Below the pieces are notes generated by a model. That model was not told the origin of the DNA. It did no database searches and worked only from the letters and a program-made list of their open reading frames with translations. From Chryseobacterium sp. E1 (GTDB taxonomy: Bacteria; Bacteroidota; Bacteroidia; Flavobacteriales; Weeksellaceae), in the NCBI GenBank assembly GCA_019203745.1, contig CP078104.1, positions 3,658,001-3,722,000 of the forward strand: a stretch of DNA of 64,000 nt, in the 5' to 3' direction. Below are positions 21,071-31,047 of this stretch, piece by piece. Made by a program: the position numbers and the translations under genes. Within the stretch, counting starts at the first letter, position 1; the number at the start of each line of letters is the position of its first letter.

Positions 21071-21193
21071 TAAATTTTAAAATTGAAATATTCATAGAGA
21101 GTTTTGTATCTATATTTTTTTAACATGAAAAATAGATGTAGATTTATGATTGGCACAAGCGTGACGCTTGCGCCAGCGAAGGGGAGATTTTTA

Positions 21194-21596
21194 ATGTTAA
21201 ATACTGATATAGATGAGAGTAAATTAGGATATTTTTACGGAATAAAAGAGTATAGTTTTAGAAAAATTATTCTATCCCGGATAAAATTTTTTTTTACTTG
21301 GATGTCCTCCTATCTTCCTTAAAGATGAAATTTATTATATCTGCCAAAAATTGATAGATTTTGAAAAAATGCTTGAAAAGGATACCGATGTTCATCCCTT
21401 GGAAATGGAAAAATTGAGATTAGAGGTGTCAAAATTTTCCTTTGATATATTAAGGTATAAAATATCTTATAAAGATTATAGTAAAGCATTAAAAATTGAA
21501 CATTACATGCAACATGATGGGTTAAAGGATATTAAAATAAAAGAGTTTGTAAAAAAATTCCCAATTCGTTTGATTTACAGTGTAACTCATAGCTGA
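21194..21596 (+). CDS. orphan immunity-like gene, frameshifted
   Basis: MLNTDIDESKLGYFYGIKEYSF opens just after a perfect palindrome of the spacer family (21153-21175). Changing the nine-T run at 21287 to eight joins it to LLGCPPIFLKDEIYYICQKLIDFEKMLEKD and on to IKEFVKKFPIRLIYSVTHS. About 133 residues, cytosolic, no toxin upstream because cassette 7 is truncated. Probably a leftover immunity gene; family not recognised. Confidence 0.5.
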
Positions 21597-21626
21597 TGCA
21601 AGCACCCTACCCATCCCATCTAAACA

Positions 21627-21662
21627 ACAAGCCCTTATTATTTATAAAGGCTTGTTTAATTT
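21627..21662 (+). terminator. terminator between the array and the minus-strand block
   Basis: AACAAGCC / GGCTTGTT stem with an AT-rich loop and T-rich tail. It lies between the convergent orphan immunity gene and the minus-strand gene at 21680. Confidence 0.65.
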
Positions 21663-21679
21663 AGAAGTTAAAACACTTA

Positions 21680-22615
21680 TTATTCTAATTTCAATATCCT
21701 TTTCCAGAGATTTCCGTCAAATTCTAAAACATCATTTCCGCCAATGGACCACATAATTCCGTCTGCGGCTGACAGATGATAGCAGGAAGCCGGAGTAATG
21801 TCTTCACCAAAATCAATGGGGATCAATTCATTGCCGGATAACTCATAAACAGCATATAAACTTGAGACATATATTTTGTTATTAAATTCTATCAGACCCC
21901 ACAGATCTTCATGCTCTGTTGTGATAACTTCCCATTGGTTTTCACGCCCTTTGATTATAATTCCTCCCATTCCGCATCCGTAAATAAAACCATCGGAGGC
22001 TGTTCTTATTTTGGTTAAATGGTTGTTAATTCCCAATTCTATTTTTCTGAACTCCTTCCCATCATATAACCAGAGATCTCCTTCCCAGCCGGCACAGTAT
22101 ACTTCATGATCTGAAAATCCGGCAACAGACTCAAAACACTTATCGTATTTTTCCTCATCTTTTCCATAGATCTGCGCTGTTGCATCCAGGCATATCCACT
22201 GGTCTTTATCCGTTCTCATATAAACCTGGCGGCAGGTGCCTACAGCATAAGCTTTGCCGTCAATAGCATTTACTTCTCTTAATGGTCCTCTTTTCTGCGG
22301 ACCTCCATTGGCCGTAATCTCTTTTTCTATAGTAATTTCACCACCGCCTGAAACTTCTATTTGTCCGTATTCGCCTAGTCTGATACATTTTTCTTCGGGG
22401 TAATGAATGACTGCTTCTGAAACGACCACTCAGTTTAAAACATCGCATCCCCAGTTTCCCATGTCTAATTCAAAATCGTAGGAATGTTTATGTCCGTTCT
22501 TTAATTGTTCATTATCTACCAATGAAAGGTAGCATAAGTCATGATAACGGACTATACCTGTTGTAATGTTGCAGCCTTTCATTGCTTCTGCAATATTTTG
22601 TTTCTTGTTTGTCAT
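21680..22615 (-). CDS. WD-like repeat protein of unknown function with in-frame stop
   Basis: Two open pieces lie in the same frame, separated by a single TGA (22430-22432); a TGG there would give one protein of 311 residues. The N-terminus MTNKKQNIAEAMKGCNITTG has no signal peptide. The rest carries repeated short units (LREVNAIDGKAYAVGTCRQV, FSDHEVYCAGWEGDLWLYDG, IRTASDGFIYGCGMGGIIIKG) that look like a five- to six-bladed beta-propeller. The four minus-strand genes down to 24320 form one run. Such propellers occur among immunity-like proteins, but no function can be assigned. Confidence 0.55.
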
Positions 22616-22696
22616 TGGGTTTGATGATTATAAGTTTTTAATATTGGTTTAATATGAATTATAACTTCACGAAAGCAGATTTTCTGATCAGTGTAT

Positions 22697-23418
22697 TTAA
22701 TAAAAATCATAATACAGGCTCCATTCTCCGGTATCTTTATTTTTGGCAAACATAAAACTTCCGCTGTCTACCACATTCAGATAAGCTTTTTCGTCCGATG
22801 AGATCTGGAAAACGAATTCAGAACCCTCGCCGAAACCATCTTTGAAACCGATGCCAGGCTGGCAAAAGGAAGGATAGCCACCCAATTTAGTACGGTAGCT
22901 GTGGTTAATAATGTCGAAATAACTGTTGAAAAGTCCTTCTCTTTCAAGCTTGACAATTTCAGAAATTAAACGGTAATCGATATCCTCAATTCCTCCGCCA
23001 TCCCATAAAGGTGCATCTTTAGGGAACAATTGAGAACGCATTGGAAAAGGTTTTAGATAAGATGTCGGGCTTTTGAGGTCTTTGATAACAATATCCTCCA
23101 AATTATCATATTCCCTGATCACCCAGTTGGCACCCATTTTTTCAAGATTTTCCGGGAAATCATAAGACATAAAAACAGTGAGCAGCTTTTTATCCCTGAT
23201 GAGTTCCGGTACAAACGGCTGATTGGGGAGATAGATCTGTAAAAGCGGCATCATTGGATTGCCCTTCTGATCCAGAGGAATATCTTCATGTGCGGCATAT
23301 GCAAAAACACGCCCGATCCATGATTCCTCCAATGTATTCTGTGGTCTGAATCCCCGGTGATAAATTCCGTGGCAGGCCGTTCTATGGTGTCTTTGATCTT
23401 TTGTATTCTCGGATCCAT
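22697..23418 (-). CDS. DUF1963 (YwqG-like) protein, frameshifted
   Basis: Start set at MDPRIQKIKDTIERPATEFI; one G added to the four-G run near 23358 joins it to GGFRPQNTLEESWIGRVFAY, restoring the usual DUF1963 N-terminus. The frame as printed begins instead with an unrelated lysine-rich tail. DUF1963 proteins are soluble, about 240-260 residues, and often sit in polymorphic-toxin neighbourhoods as immunity-like proteins. C-terminal marks here are GGYPSFCQPGIGF and SGSFMFAKNKDTGEWSLYYDFY. Function remains unknown. Confidence 0.72.
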
Positions 23419-23450
23419 TTTTTGGTATTATATTAAAATTATAGTAAAAG

Positions 23451-23714
23451 TTAATCTTCTTCCTCATCAAACTCGCTCATCATCAAAAGATGATAACCAT
23501 TGATCTCATCTTTTTCCTTTGCAGTCCAGATATCGGTTTCAAGGAGCTGTTTTCTTGCGTCAGCCAGTGATATTTGCAGATTATACTGTAGGAAAGCCGC
23601 ACAGCCGGGGAAGGAAACGTTATTGTCTTTGAGCTCTTTTATGGTATCATAGAGCTCTTGCCGGCTTTCTGCCCTTAAAGTAAGAGCAGCAGCTTTGATC
23701 TCATTAATGGTCAT
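23451..23714 (-). CDS. small acidic protein, unknown
   Basis: 87 residues starting MTINEIKAAALTLRAESRQE, predicted all-helical with an acidic tail FDEEED. It precedes the DUF1963 gene by about 30 bases and probably shares its transcript. No family recognised. Confidence 0.5.
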   Translation of the reverse strand: MTINEIKAAALTLRAESRQELYDTIKELKDNNVSFPGCAAFLQYNLQISLADARKQLLETDIWTAKEKDEINGYHLLMMSEFDEEED

Positions 23715-23780
23715 ATTGATGCTTTCTTCAAAAATTAAAAGTGTTTATAAATAGAATTGGAAATCAGGATTTTATTTCCG

Positions 23781-24320
23781 TTATTTTTTAAATAATTCCG
23801 GGTATTGAATCACCAGTCCGTTTTCATCCACTACAATTTCTGCTTTAAAATCGGACTGAATATTTTCATAGAGATACCGATCTGAGGACGTTCTGGTGTA
23901 TCGCTGCTGAGCCGGCCTGATCTGATGATTCAGGACATCAATATAAATAACTTCAATTTCCTGAGCCCTGTTTTCCGGCAGGTTCAGTTTGTTGACCGGT
24001 AAGGTATTGGTAAAAGGGGTGAGAGAAATATCAATATATTGGAAACCCTTAAAATCCGGATTGATATTGCCATTAATTTCCCAGTCATCCTGTTGCTTTT
24101 TCCCAGTCATCCTATTTTTAACGGTATTAACTTCAGATTCGATTGAAAATTCAAGAATATTCCAGTTGATATCAATCGTAAGGTGATAATCCACACTATA
24201 GAGCAGATCTTTAAGGCAGCCGATAATTCTGGAGGTTACAATATGGTTTCCATTGTTCTCTTTTAAAGTAAAATATTCAAGGGACTGGTAAAAGATTCCC
24301 TGCCAGATTAATGTTTTCAT
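23781..24320 (-). CDS. putative glycolipid-binding family protein (PF06475-like)
   Basis: 179 residues, intact. MKTLIWQGIFYQSLEYFTL, SVDYHLTIDINWNILEFSIES, and FKGFQYIDISLTPFTNTLPVNKL followed by IEVIYIDVLNHQIRPAQQRYT match the layout of the putative glycolipid-binding family. It is cytosolic, with a beta-rich clam fold expected. It heads the minus-strand block. Biochemical role in this family is not established. Confidence 0.78.
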   Translation of the reverse strand: MKTLIWQGIFYQSLEYFTLKENNGNHIVTSRIIGCLKDLLYSVDYHLTIDINWNILEFSIESEVNTVKNRMTGKKQQDDWEINGNINPDFKGFQYIDISLTPFTNTLPVNKLNLPENRAQEIEVIYIDVLNHQIRPAQQRYTRTSSDRYLYENIQSDFKAEIVVDENGLVIQYPELFKK

Positions 24321-24408
24321 TATATTTTGTTGATATTTTGCTAAAATACTGAAATTGTATTTAAATTAATGAGTATAAGAGAACAGCTGGCTATAAAAGG
24401 ATTTAAAA

Positions 24409-24436
24409 TAAAAGAGCGGTAAAAACCGCTCTTATT
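24409..24436 (-). terminator. terminator after the bacteriocin-like gene
   Basis: AAGAGCGGT / ACCGCTCTT, a perfect nine-base stem with A4 loop, directly downstream of the repaired stop at 24453. Confidence 0.75.
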
Positions 24437-24452
24437 GATAAAACAAGTGTTT

Positions 24453-24703
24453 TTATATGTAAACACATCCACAACCTGATTCTCCTTCCATACAAAAACG
24501 TGTAGGCTCCGTACAATGAGTTCCTCCGCCTCCGGTTCCGCCCCAGTTCCACCTCCGCTCAGGCTTCTGTAGCAGGTATCTCCACTACAATAATAATAAC
24601 CATGGGTTGGAGGGCAGACTCCATCTACACAAAGTGCATAAGCAGTATCACCACCGCTGATCAGAACCAATTGATTTCTTTTTAATTTCTTTAAATTTTT
24701 CAT
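24453..24703 (-). CDS. double-glycine leader, cysteine-rich bacteriocin-like peptide, frameshifted
   Basis: The first 18 residues MKNLKKLKRNQLVLISGG are the Bacteroidetes double-glycine leader type cut by C39-peptidase ABC exporters. The core has paired cysteines (LCVDGVCPP, YYYCSGDTCYRS) and a glycine run. As read, the frame then drifts to 24341; one base added near 24546 gives WGGTGGGGTHCTEPTRFCM and ends ESGCGCVYI, adding five cysteines and stopping just before a terminator, so this reading is favoured (about 83 residues). No transporter gene is adjacent. Activity is unknown. Confidence 0.68.
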
Positions 24704-24809
24704 AGTAATTATGTTTTAATTTGTTGAGGTACTAAGGTATATAAAAAAATTAAGACACCAACAAGTGTTTTAAAATTTTATTAAAAATTTATGAGAATTA
24801 AAGGAAAAT

Positions 24810-25583
24810 TTAATCGAGAAAGACATTTATTTTCTGAAGCCTGTCTTTTATTTTATGGGTGATTTCTTTTCCGGCAGCGTCAAATATTTTGATATTTCCG
24901 TTATACATAGAAGGATTCTCAATGTAGTTTTTTCTAGCTTCCAGATATTGCTTTTTAGTTTTTGCCTTTACGACAGATGAGTAGGGAAGAGGGGCTATGG
25001 TTTCATTATTTTTTGTATACTGCCGGCAGAAATTTCAATAGTCCTGCTCTTATTATAAACTTCCAGCACTGTTCCGGAAAGACCTTTGAAGCGGAAAGGT
25101 CCTTCCGGAATAGGGATATCCTCTGTATACCAGGCAAAAAAACATCTCCGGTATCACTTGTTGTTTTGGCCAGCCGGCAATGATAATTCTGCACTTTTTA
25201 GTATCAGTGAGAACTTCCCACTTCAGATCAGGTTCTTTAAAACTGAAAATATACTTGCCTACAGGCAGAAAAGCTGTAAGCGTGTTATCAGATTTACAGA
25301 TACTGTATTCTGTTTTGGGATATTTCGGAATAATTCCTGCGGTGGTTACAATACCTGCCGTTTTATCAGATCTGGTATAAAAATCTTTTGCTTCCCGATT
25401 ATAATATACAGATTCGGTGGCATTGCAAAGCAGAATCATTTCGTATTGCTGTACGTTCTGGCGGTTCAGGGTGTCAGAAATAATTCTGGTTTCATAAGTG
25501 ATCTGCATGACTGCTTTTCCATTTTGGGAAAAAGAAGGGAGTAGAGCAGTAAAAAAAACAAAAACGGATAATTTTTTCATCAT
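24810..25583 (-). CDS. GLPGLI family secreted protein, frameshifted
   Basis: MMKKLSVFVFFTALLPSFSQ is a signal peptide. The middle (YYNREAKDFYTRSDKTAG) and, after a break near 25137, AWYTEDIPIPEGPFRFKGLSGTVLEV-like residues match the GLPGLI family, whose name motif appears here as GLSGTVLE. A second break near 25017 leads to a C-terminus ITHKIKDRLQKINVFLD stopping at 24810. About 258 codons. GLPGLI proteins are common, exported and functionally uncharacterised in Bacteroidetes, often near TonB receptors. Confidence 0.72.
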
Positions 25584-25604
25584 ATGCTTATTCCAGATCT
25601 AAGG

Positions 25605-26121
25605 TCATAAAAGGGCTATTTCTTCAGAATTTTCATACAGTCTTGTATTCAGTCCTGTGATATTGAATCCCATTCTCCGGTAAAACTGTATGGCTGGGTA
25701 ATTGGTATTTTGGGTTTCAAGCTCAATGACTCTGCAGTTTAATTTTCGTGCTTCTTTAATTGCATTTTTAATCAGCATGATACCAATACCCTGTCTTCTG
25801 TGTTTCTCATCAATCAGTATATTTTCGATATAAAAGCTGTTATTCCATGTCCTGGGTTCACAGATGATCCAGCCGGCAAATTCATTATTGACAAAAGCTC
25901 CGAAAGAGTGGTCTTTTCAATGATCATATTCAGATCAACAATATCTTCTGAAGTAGTTTCCCAAGCTTTGGTGTACGGTAAATGTTTTCTTTTAATAAAA
26001 ATTCAAAAGAACCTGAAAATTCAATAGACGAGAGCGAGTATATGGTATCTGTTGAATAGCCGTTGTGTCCCCAGTCTAGGCTGTGATTATCTGTTAATTT
26101 TTGTAATTTTCTTATTTCCAT
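25605..26121 (-). CDS. GNAT-family N-acetyltransferase, frameshifted
   Basis: MEIRKLQKLTDNHSLDWGHN opens the frame; breaks near 25935 and 25915 join to a typical GNAT core: FIDEKHRRQGIGIML-like acetyl-CoA loop (RRQGIG), then RVIELETQNTNYPAIQFYRRMGF and a tail LYENSEEIAL. Length about 172 codons is usual. Cytosolic acyl transfer from acetyl-CoA to an unknown amine is expected. Confidence 0.72.
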
Positions 26122-26129
26122 AGAGACTA

Positions 26130-26523
26130 TTATTGAATTTCAGTGCAGATTTCTATCAGATAATTATCCGGGTCTTTGATGTAGGCTGTTTTTTTGCCCC
26201 CAGGGTTTTACAGCAATATCTTCATAGAGAATAGCTCCGTTTTTTACTGCTTCTGCAACCAATGTTTCTACATCATCGGTTACAAATCCCAGTTCTATAC
26301 CGAATGGTTTTGCATTCGCCTTTGAAGTTAAAAAACCTTCTTTGATATTGGAACTTGCCAGGCTTACAGAGGCAAATGAGATTGTGGTTTCTCCGGTAAT
26401 CAGTTCACCATAATCTTTTTCAGGAGTGATGAATTTTATTTCCGTATTGAAAGTGTTTTTATAAAAATTCATGGATTGCTTCACATCTTCCACGTACAGG
26501 ATGATATATTTGAATTTGATCAT
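26130..26523 (-). CDS. VOC (glyoxalase/bleomycin-resistance) family protein, frameshifted
   Basis: MIKFKYIILYVEDVKQSMNFY is the first beta-alpha-beta unit of a vicinal-oxygen-chelate protein; GIELGFVTDDVETLV starts the second. The seven-A run near 26197 is one base too long; shortened, the end reads KTAYIKDPDNYLIEICTEIQ, the family's metal-site C-terminus with the glutamate. About 131 codons. Substrate unknown. Confidence 0.78.
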
Positions 26524-26532
26524 ACTATTGAA

Positions 26533-27331
26533 TTAAAAAGAGTTTTGTTTTTCATTTAAAATATAGTCTTCATCTGCCATCAGCCTCACATGGGTGTTAT
26601 GGGAAGGATAGTATTTAAAACCTTCAAGATGGCCGAAGTGGAGCAGAGGGTATTTCTCAGTAAGACGGCGTACCTTGGTTCCGAAGGAATTGATATCAAC
26701 ATTTTGGATACTGTCTTGTTTCTGTCTGCCATTGGTAAAGAAAAGCATCAGGTTACAATGATTATTGAAATCGGCCTCATGATAATAAAATACATTGATA
26801 TTTTCTTCTTTACAGATCTGTGCAAGATCGTCAATGAGGTGGCTTTTATCCGTCAGAGGCAAGTTGCAGTCGATTCTGATAGAATAATTTTCTGCATTAT
26901 TCCTTTTAAAGTCAGAGCCTACCATTTGAATAAAACGGTGTTCTATGGTTTCATATTTCTGGTTTTCAGGGCGGAAAATCTACTGTATTGTATTTCAAGA
27001 GGAGCCTGACTGTCGAGTAAAATAGCATTCTCACGGATCAGCAGCGCTTCTATTTCTACAGCAAACTGAAAATTGTAATCAAAAAGCATATGATCGCCTG
27101 TACTTATCATCAGTCTGTTGTCACAAATATGAATCTGCAGATAGGTCCGGGGAAACTGGGCTTTCAGGTTTTCCAGTTTGTTGAGGATATCATCGGTATT
27201 CTTTACTTCTACTTTCGTTTCCAGTTCAGCAGGGTTATCAGCATGCCCCCATAGCCTGGCAGGAATCTGAAAAATTTAAAATGATACAAATGCTCAGGAA
27301 ATTTAAAATACCAGTATACGCCTAAAATCAT
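26533..27331 (-). CDS. hypothetical protein, frameshifted
   Basis: MILGVYWYFKFPEHLYHFKFF starts a frame that breaks near 27245, continues as HADNPAELETKVEVKNTDDIL, breaks again near 26960 and ends in YHEADFNNHCNLMLFF, LLHFGHLEGFKYYPSHNTHVRLMADEDYI. About 266 codons, no signal peptide, no recognised domain. The repaired gene fills the interval exactly between neighbours, which supports one gene. It belongs to the minus-strand block of small hypothetical genes. Confidence 0.5.
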
Positions 27332-27336
27332 TATTC

Positions 27337-28132
27337 TTAAAATTTTAAAAATTGGAAAAATCTTGACAGCTTGGATTGAGGCATAGGAATCTCAAAGTCA
27401 TCATCAGGTTTGAATATCTTTACTTCAATCTTATTTCTGTCTCTTATCACAAGTCCGGTGTGATGTTCCAGATTAGAATTAATTCTTTCTAACAAACCCA
27501 AACGAAGCATAACTTGTAATATTCTTTCCCCGTCATCAAAATTATCAATAATAGTAACAGGCAGAGGCTGATATTCAGGCGTTGATTTAATATATAAAGA
27601 AAAAAAAGTAAGGATCAAGATCTCCAAATTCTTTTCCAAACATAATAGGAACTTCTATCTCCTGTCTGGTTTTTATATGTTGAAAATGACAATGGAAACC
27701 ATGAAGGAAATATTTCCAATCACCTACCTTTCCATTTTGGTTTTTTCTATCTTTTAATTGATTTAAAACCAAAAACAGGAAATCTTCATCCACTTTTAAT
27801 TTTTTCTTAGTGATGAATAAACTCATCAGTTCTTCACCAAGCTTTCTATAATCTTTGGCACATTGCACAAAAAATGACTGATTTGTGATTATTTCTTCTT
27901 CAGTAATTAGTTTACAGATATATATATCAGGCTTTGTTGCATGCATACCAATCTGAAAGTCGGGAAGGTTTTCATTTAAATCCTTATAATAATCCTCTTT
28001 CAGATGATTGACAGAAGCATCAAAAGCTACTGTGATTTTTACATGACGAGGAATATTTATAAGATAATCAAGACTGGGTAAATCTTGTATTGAGCCAACG
28101 GTTATTAAATGAGTAGACCTTTCCAAAAACAT
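27337..28132 (-). CDS. DUF6896-like protein, frameshifted
   Basis: MFLERSTHLITVGSIQDLPS begins an N-terminal part of unknown fold. The C-terminal half GDWKYFLHGFHCHFQHIKT, EVPIMFGKEFGDLDPYFF and, after a break in the A-run near 27600, YIKSTPEYQPLPVTIIDNF match DUF6896, a small domain often seen as an immunity-like protein beside toxins. About 265 codons. The function as immunity is inference from the family's contexts. Confidence 0.6.
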
Positions 28133-28191
28133 TAATTGATGATTAGTTCAAAATTAAATAAAATTTCACACTCCAAAACTTTCAAAACCCT

Positions 28192-28199
28192 TAAATTTG
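28192..28199 (+). promoter_or_regulatory. -7 element upstream of pafA
   Basis: TAAATTTG fits TAnnTTTG and lies 23 bases before the pafA start; no good -33 TTTG is seen at the right distance, so this is a tentative promoter. Confidence 0.35.
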
Positions 28200-28221
28200 T
28201 GGTCAATAAAATTTTACTTGG

Positions 28222-29866
28222 ATGCTTAGGAATATTTCAATTGCGGCAGCTACTTTTTTGTCCGTAGTTACAATCAATGCACAGAAGAACAGAAATACCC
28301 AACTCGAAAGACCGAAATTAGTCGTAGGACTGGTAGTAGACCAGATGCGTTGGGATTATTTATACCGTTTTTATGGAAAGTATGGAAATGAGGGTTTCAA
28401 AAGGTTACTGAACACAGGATATTCTTTAAACAACGTACACATCCCTTATGTGCCTACCATTACCGCTTTGGGACATACATGTATCTATACGGGATCTGTA
28501 CCTGCCATTCACGGAATTGCCGGAAATGACTGGACAGATAAAGAAACAGGTAAAGGGGTATATTGTACGGCAGATGAAAACGTTCAGCCGGTAGGAACTA
28601 CCAATACCAGAACAGGAAGCCACTCTCCGAAAAATCTTTGGTCTACTACGGTAACCGATGAATTGAGACTGGCAACCAATTTTCAGGGAAAAGTAATTGG
28701 GGTTTCATTGAAGGACAGAGCCTCTATTCTTCCGGCAGGTCACACGCCCAACGGAGCATTCTGGTTTGATGACAGTACCGGAAACTTCATTACAAGTACA
28801 TGGTATATGAATGATCTTCCTCAGTGGGTAAAATCTTTCAACGCTCAGAATTTACCGGAGAAACTGGTAGCCAATGGCTGGAATACCTTACTTCCTATCA
28901 ATCAGTATACAGAAAGTGCACCGGACAATTCTCCTTGGGAAGGATTACTGGGAAGCTCCAAAACACCTACTTTCCCTTATAATAATTTAGCTCAGGATTA
29001 TCAGACTAAAAAGACAACATCCGTTATACTCCTTTCGGAAATACATTGACACTGAAGCTGGCAGAAGCTTCTGTAGAAGGTGAAAAACTGGGTGGAGATA
29101 ATATTACAGACTTTTTAGCGATCAACCTTGCATCTACGGATTATGCAGGACATAAATTCGGTCCCAATTCTATTGAAGTGGAAGATGTTTACATCAGACT
29201 GGATCAGGATCTGGCAGAATTTTTCAAATATCTGGATTCAAAAGTAGGAAAAGGTGAATACACTGTTTTTCTTTCTGCTGACCATGGTGGAGCGCATTCT
29301 GTAGGCTTCCTTAAAGAGCATAAGATCCCGACAGGTTTCTTCGGCGAAGGAGCAGAAAAGAACCTTAACCAAAAACTTAAAGATAAATTCGGGGCTGATA
29401 AACTGATCAACGCAATCGATAATTATCAGATTTATTTTGACAGAAAAGTATTGGCAGATTCTAAGCTTGAGCTGGATGATGTAAGAAATTACACGGTAAA
29501 AGAACTTGAAAAAGATCCTACCGTGCTCTATGCTGTTTCTGTAGATAAAGTGCAGGAATCAAGCATTCCGGAACCGATCAAACAAAGAATTATCAATGGA
29601 ATCAACAGACAGAGAAGCGGAGATATCCAGCTGATTTCTCATGATTCTATGCTTCCGCCATATTCTAAAACCGGAACTACCCATAGCGTATGGAATTCTT
29701 ACGATTCACACATTCCGTTGATCTTTATGGGATGGGGGTGAAGCAGGGAGAAAGTAACAAGGCGTATCATATGACTGATATTGCACCTACAGTATCTTCT
29801 CTATTGAAAATTCAGTTCCCAAGCGGAAGTGTAGGAAATCCTATCACGGAGGTTATCGGTCAGTAA
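28222..29866 (+). CDS. pafA: alkaline phosphatase PafA, frameshifted
   Basis: Joined length about 548 residues, matching Elizabethkingia/Chryseobacterium PafA. MLRNISIAAATFLSVVTINAQ is a signal peptide for the periplasm. VVGLVVDQMRWDYLYRF carries the first zinc aspartate, IPYVPTITALGHTCIYTG the phosphorylated threonine, GNDW the asparagine and SLKDRASILPAGH the Lys/Arg pair of the PafA active site; LSADHGGAHS holds the Asp-His zinc ligands and the late THSVWNSYDSHIPL histidine. One C at 29017 (TSRYTPFGNTL) and one G at 29735 (GWGVKQGES) repair the frame. It hydrolyses phosphate monoesters for phosphate supply. Confidence 0.92.
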
Positions 29867-31047
29867 ACTGAATATAAATAATATCAAAAACATTCCTGCG
29901 GGAATGTTTTTTTTTTTATATGCTATAAAGTGCGGATCATTTGCTGTATATCCTTTTGATAAGTCCTGTTCTGTTTTCTTATTTAAAAAAAAATATAACA
30001 AAATACTGATGATCAGGATTCCGATAATTCCGGCAATAATTTTCACAGAGCGGTAATAAGATTTTAGTTTTCTGTTTTTTACAGCACTTTCTTTATTGTA
30101 GTTATCAATGGACTGATTAATGGATGCCAGTTCATTTTGCTTCCTTTTGAAGTGCATCTCAAAGTATTTCTTATTATAAAACTGGTACAGGTCCTGTTTT
30201 CCCATTGCCAGGTAGTTATCTGCCATTTCTTTATAAATTCCTTCATTGAGGATAATATCGCCGGTGTTTTTGCTGAGGTTTTCAGCTTTTAGTAAAAGAT
30301 CAAGGGCTGTCCGGTTTTCACGTTTCTGTTTATGTACTTCCGACATTCCTTTCAGGGCAAAGGCTTCCAGGCTTTTAGCATGGTTTTTCCGGGCATAGTT
30401 GATAGATTGTACAAATGCCTGCTGTGCCTTATCAATCTGATCCAGGTTGAGATAGCAATAGCCGATATTGTAATAGACGACACTCATATTGGAATAAGTA
30501 GTTGTTTTTACAGGAACCTTTTCGAAATTGGCTATTGAGATCAGAAATTTTTCAAGGGCAATTTCAGAATTCGACTGGCTTTTATAGATCATTCCTCTTA
30601 TGGCATAGTTTGTGGCTGTTTCTATATACTTTTCCGGTGTTCTGTCCGGAATTTTTGCCAGATACTGATCTGCTTCATTCAGGGTTTCAAGGCTTTTGCT
30701 GAAAAGTTCCATTTGCTGGTACTGTATGGCTACCATAACCAAAACGCTGACCTGCTTTTTAGGATCATTTATTTTTTGTGAAAGTTCTTTAGCTTTTAAA
30801 ATATATTTCAATGATTCATTAAAATCCCTCTTCGCAATATTGGCAGTGGAAAGCAACATATATATTTCAATGGAGGTATTGATGTCACTGTTCTGTTTTA
30901 ATAAATTTTTTCCGATCCGTATAGCATTGTCAGGATTATCATAAATTTCAAGACGTGCTTTTTTATGACAGCATTATTTCCGCCATGTTGTGCCTTCATA
31001 AAAATACAAAAGCACAGGCAGACAATTATTGTAAAGACGGGCTTCAT
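29801..31047 (-). CDS. TPR protein with single membrane segment, frameshifted N-terminus
   Basis: MKPVFTIIVCLCFCIFMKAQ is a signal peptide; a break near 30960 joins KKARLEIYDNPDNAIRIGK to a run of about five to six tetratricopeptide repeats. A transmembrane helix (IIAGIIGILIISILLYFFL) follows near the C-terminus, and no DNA-binding domain comes after it. The frame as read runs past the pafA terminator into antisense of pafA; the genuine stop is probably near 29900 after an indel in the A-run. It overlaps the stop of the TPR/AraC gene by ATGA, so the two are co-translated and probably paralogous. Confidence 0.65.
29889..29920 (+). terminator. terminator after pafA
   Basis: AACATTCC / GGAATGTT stem with four-base loop followed by more than ten Ts. 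It would also act on the convergent minus-strand gene. Confidence 0.8.

Noticed and set aside
22697..23470. Longer DUF1963 frame starting at MMRKKINFYYNF
   Set aside because: A one-G repair gives a start at 23418 with a normal family N-terminus; the longer start is an out-of-frame extension.
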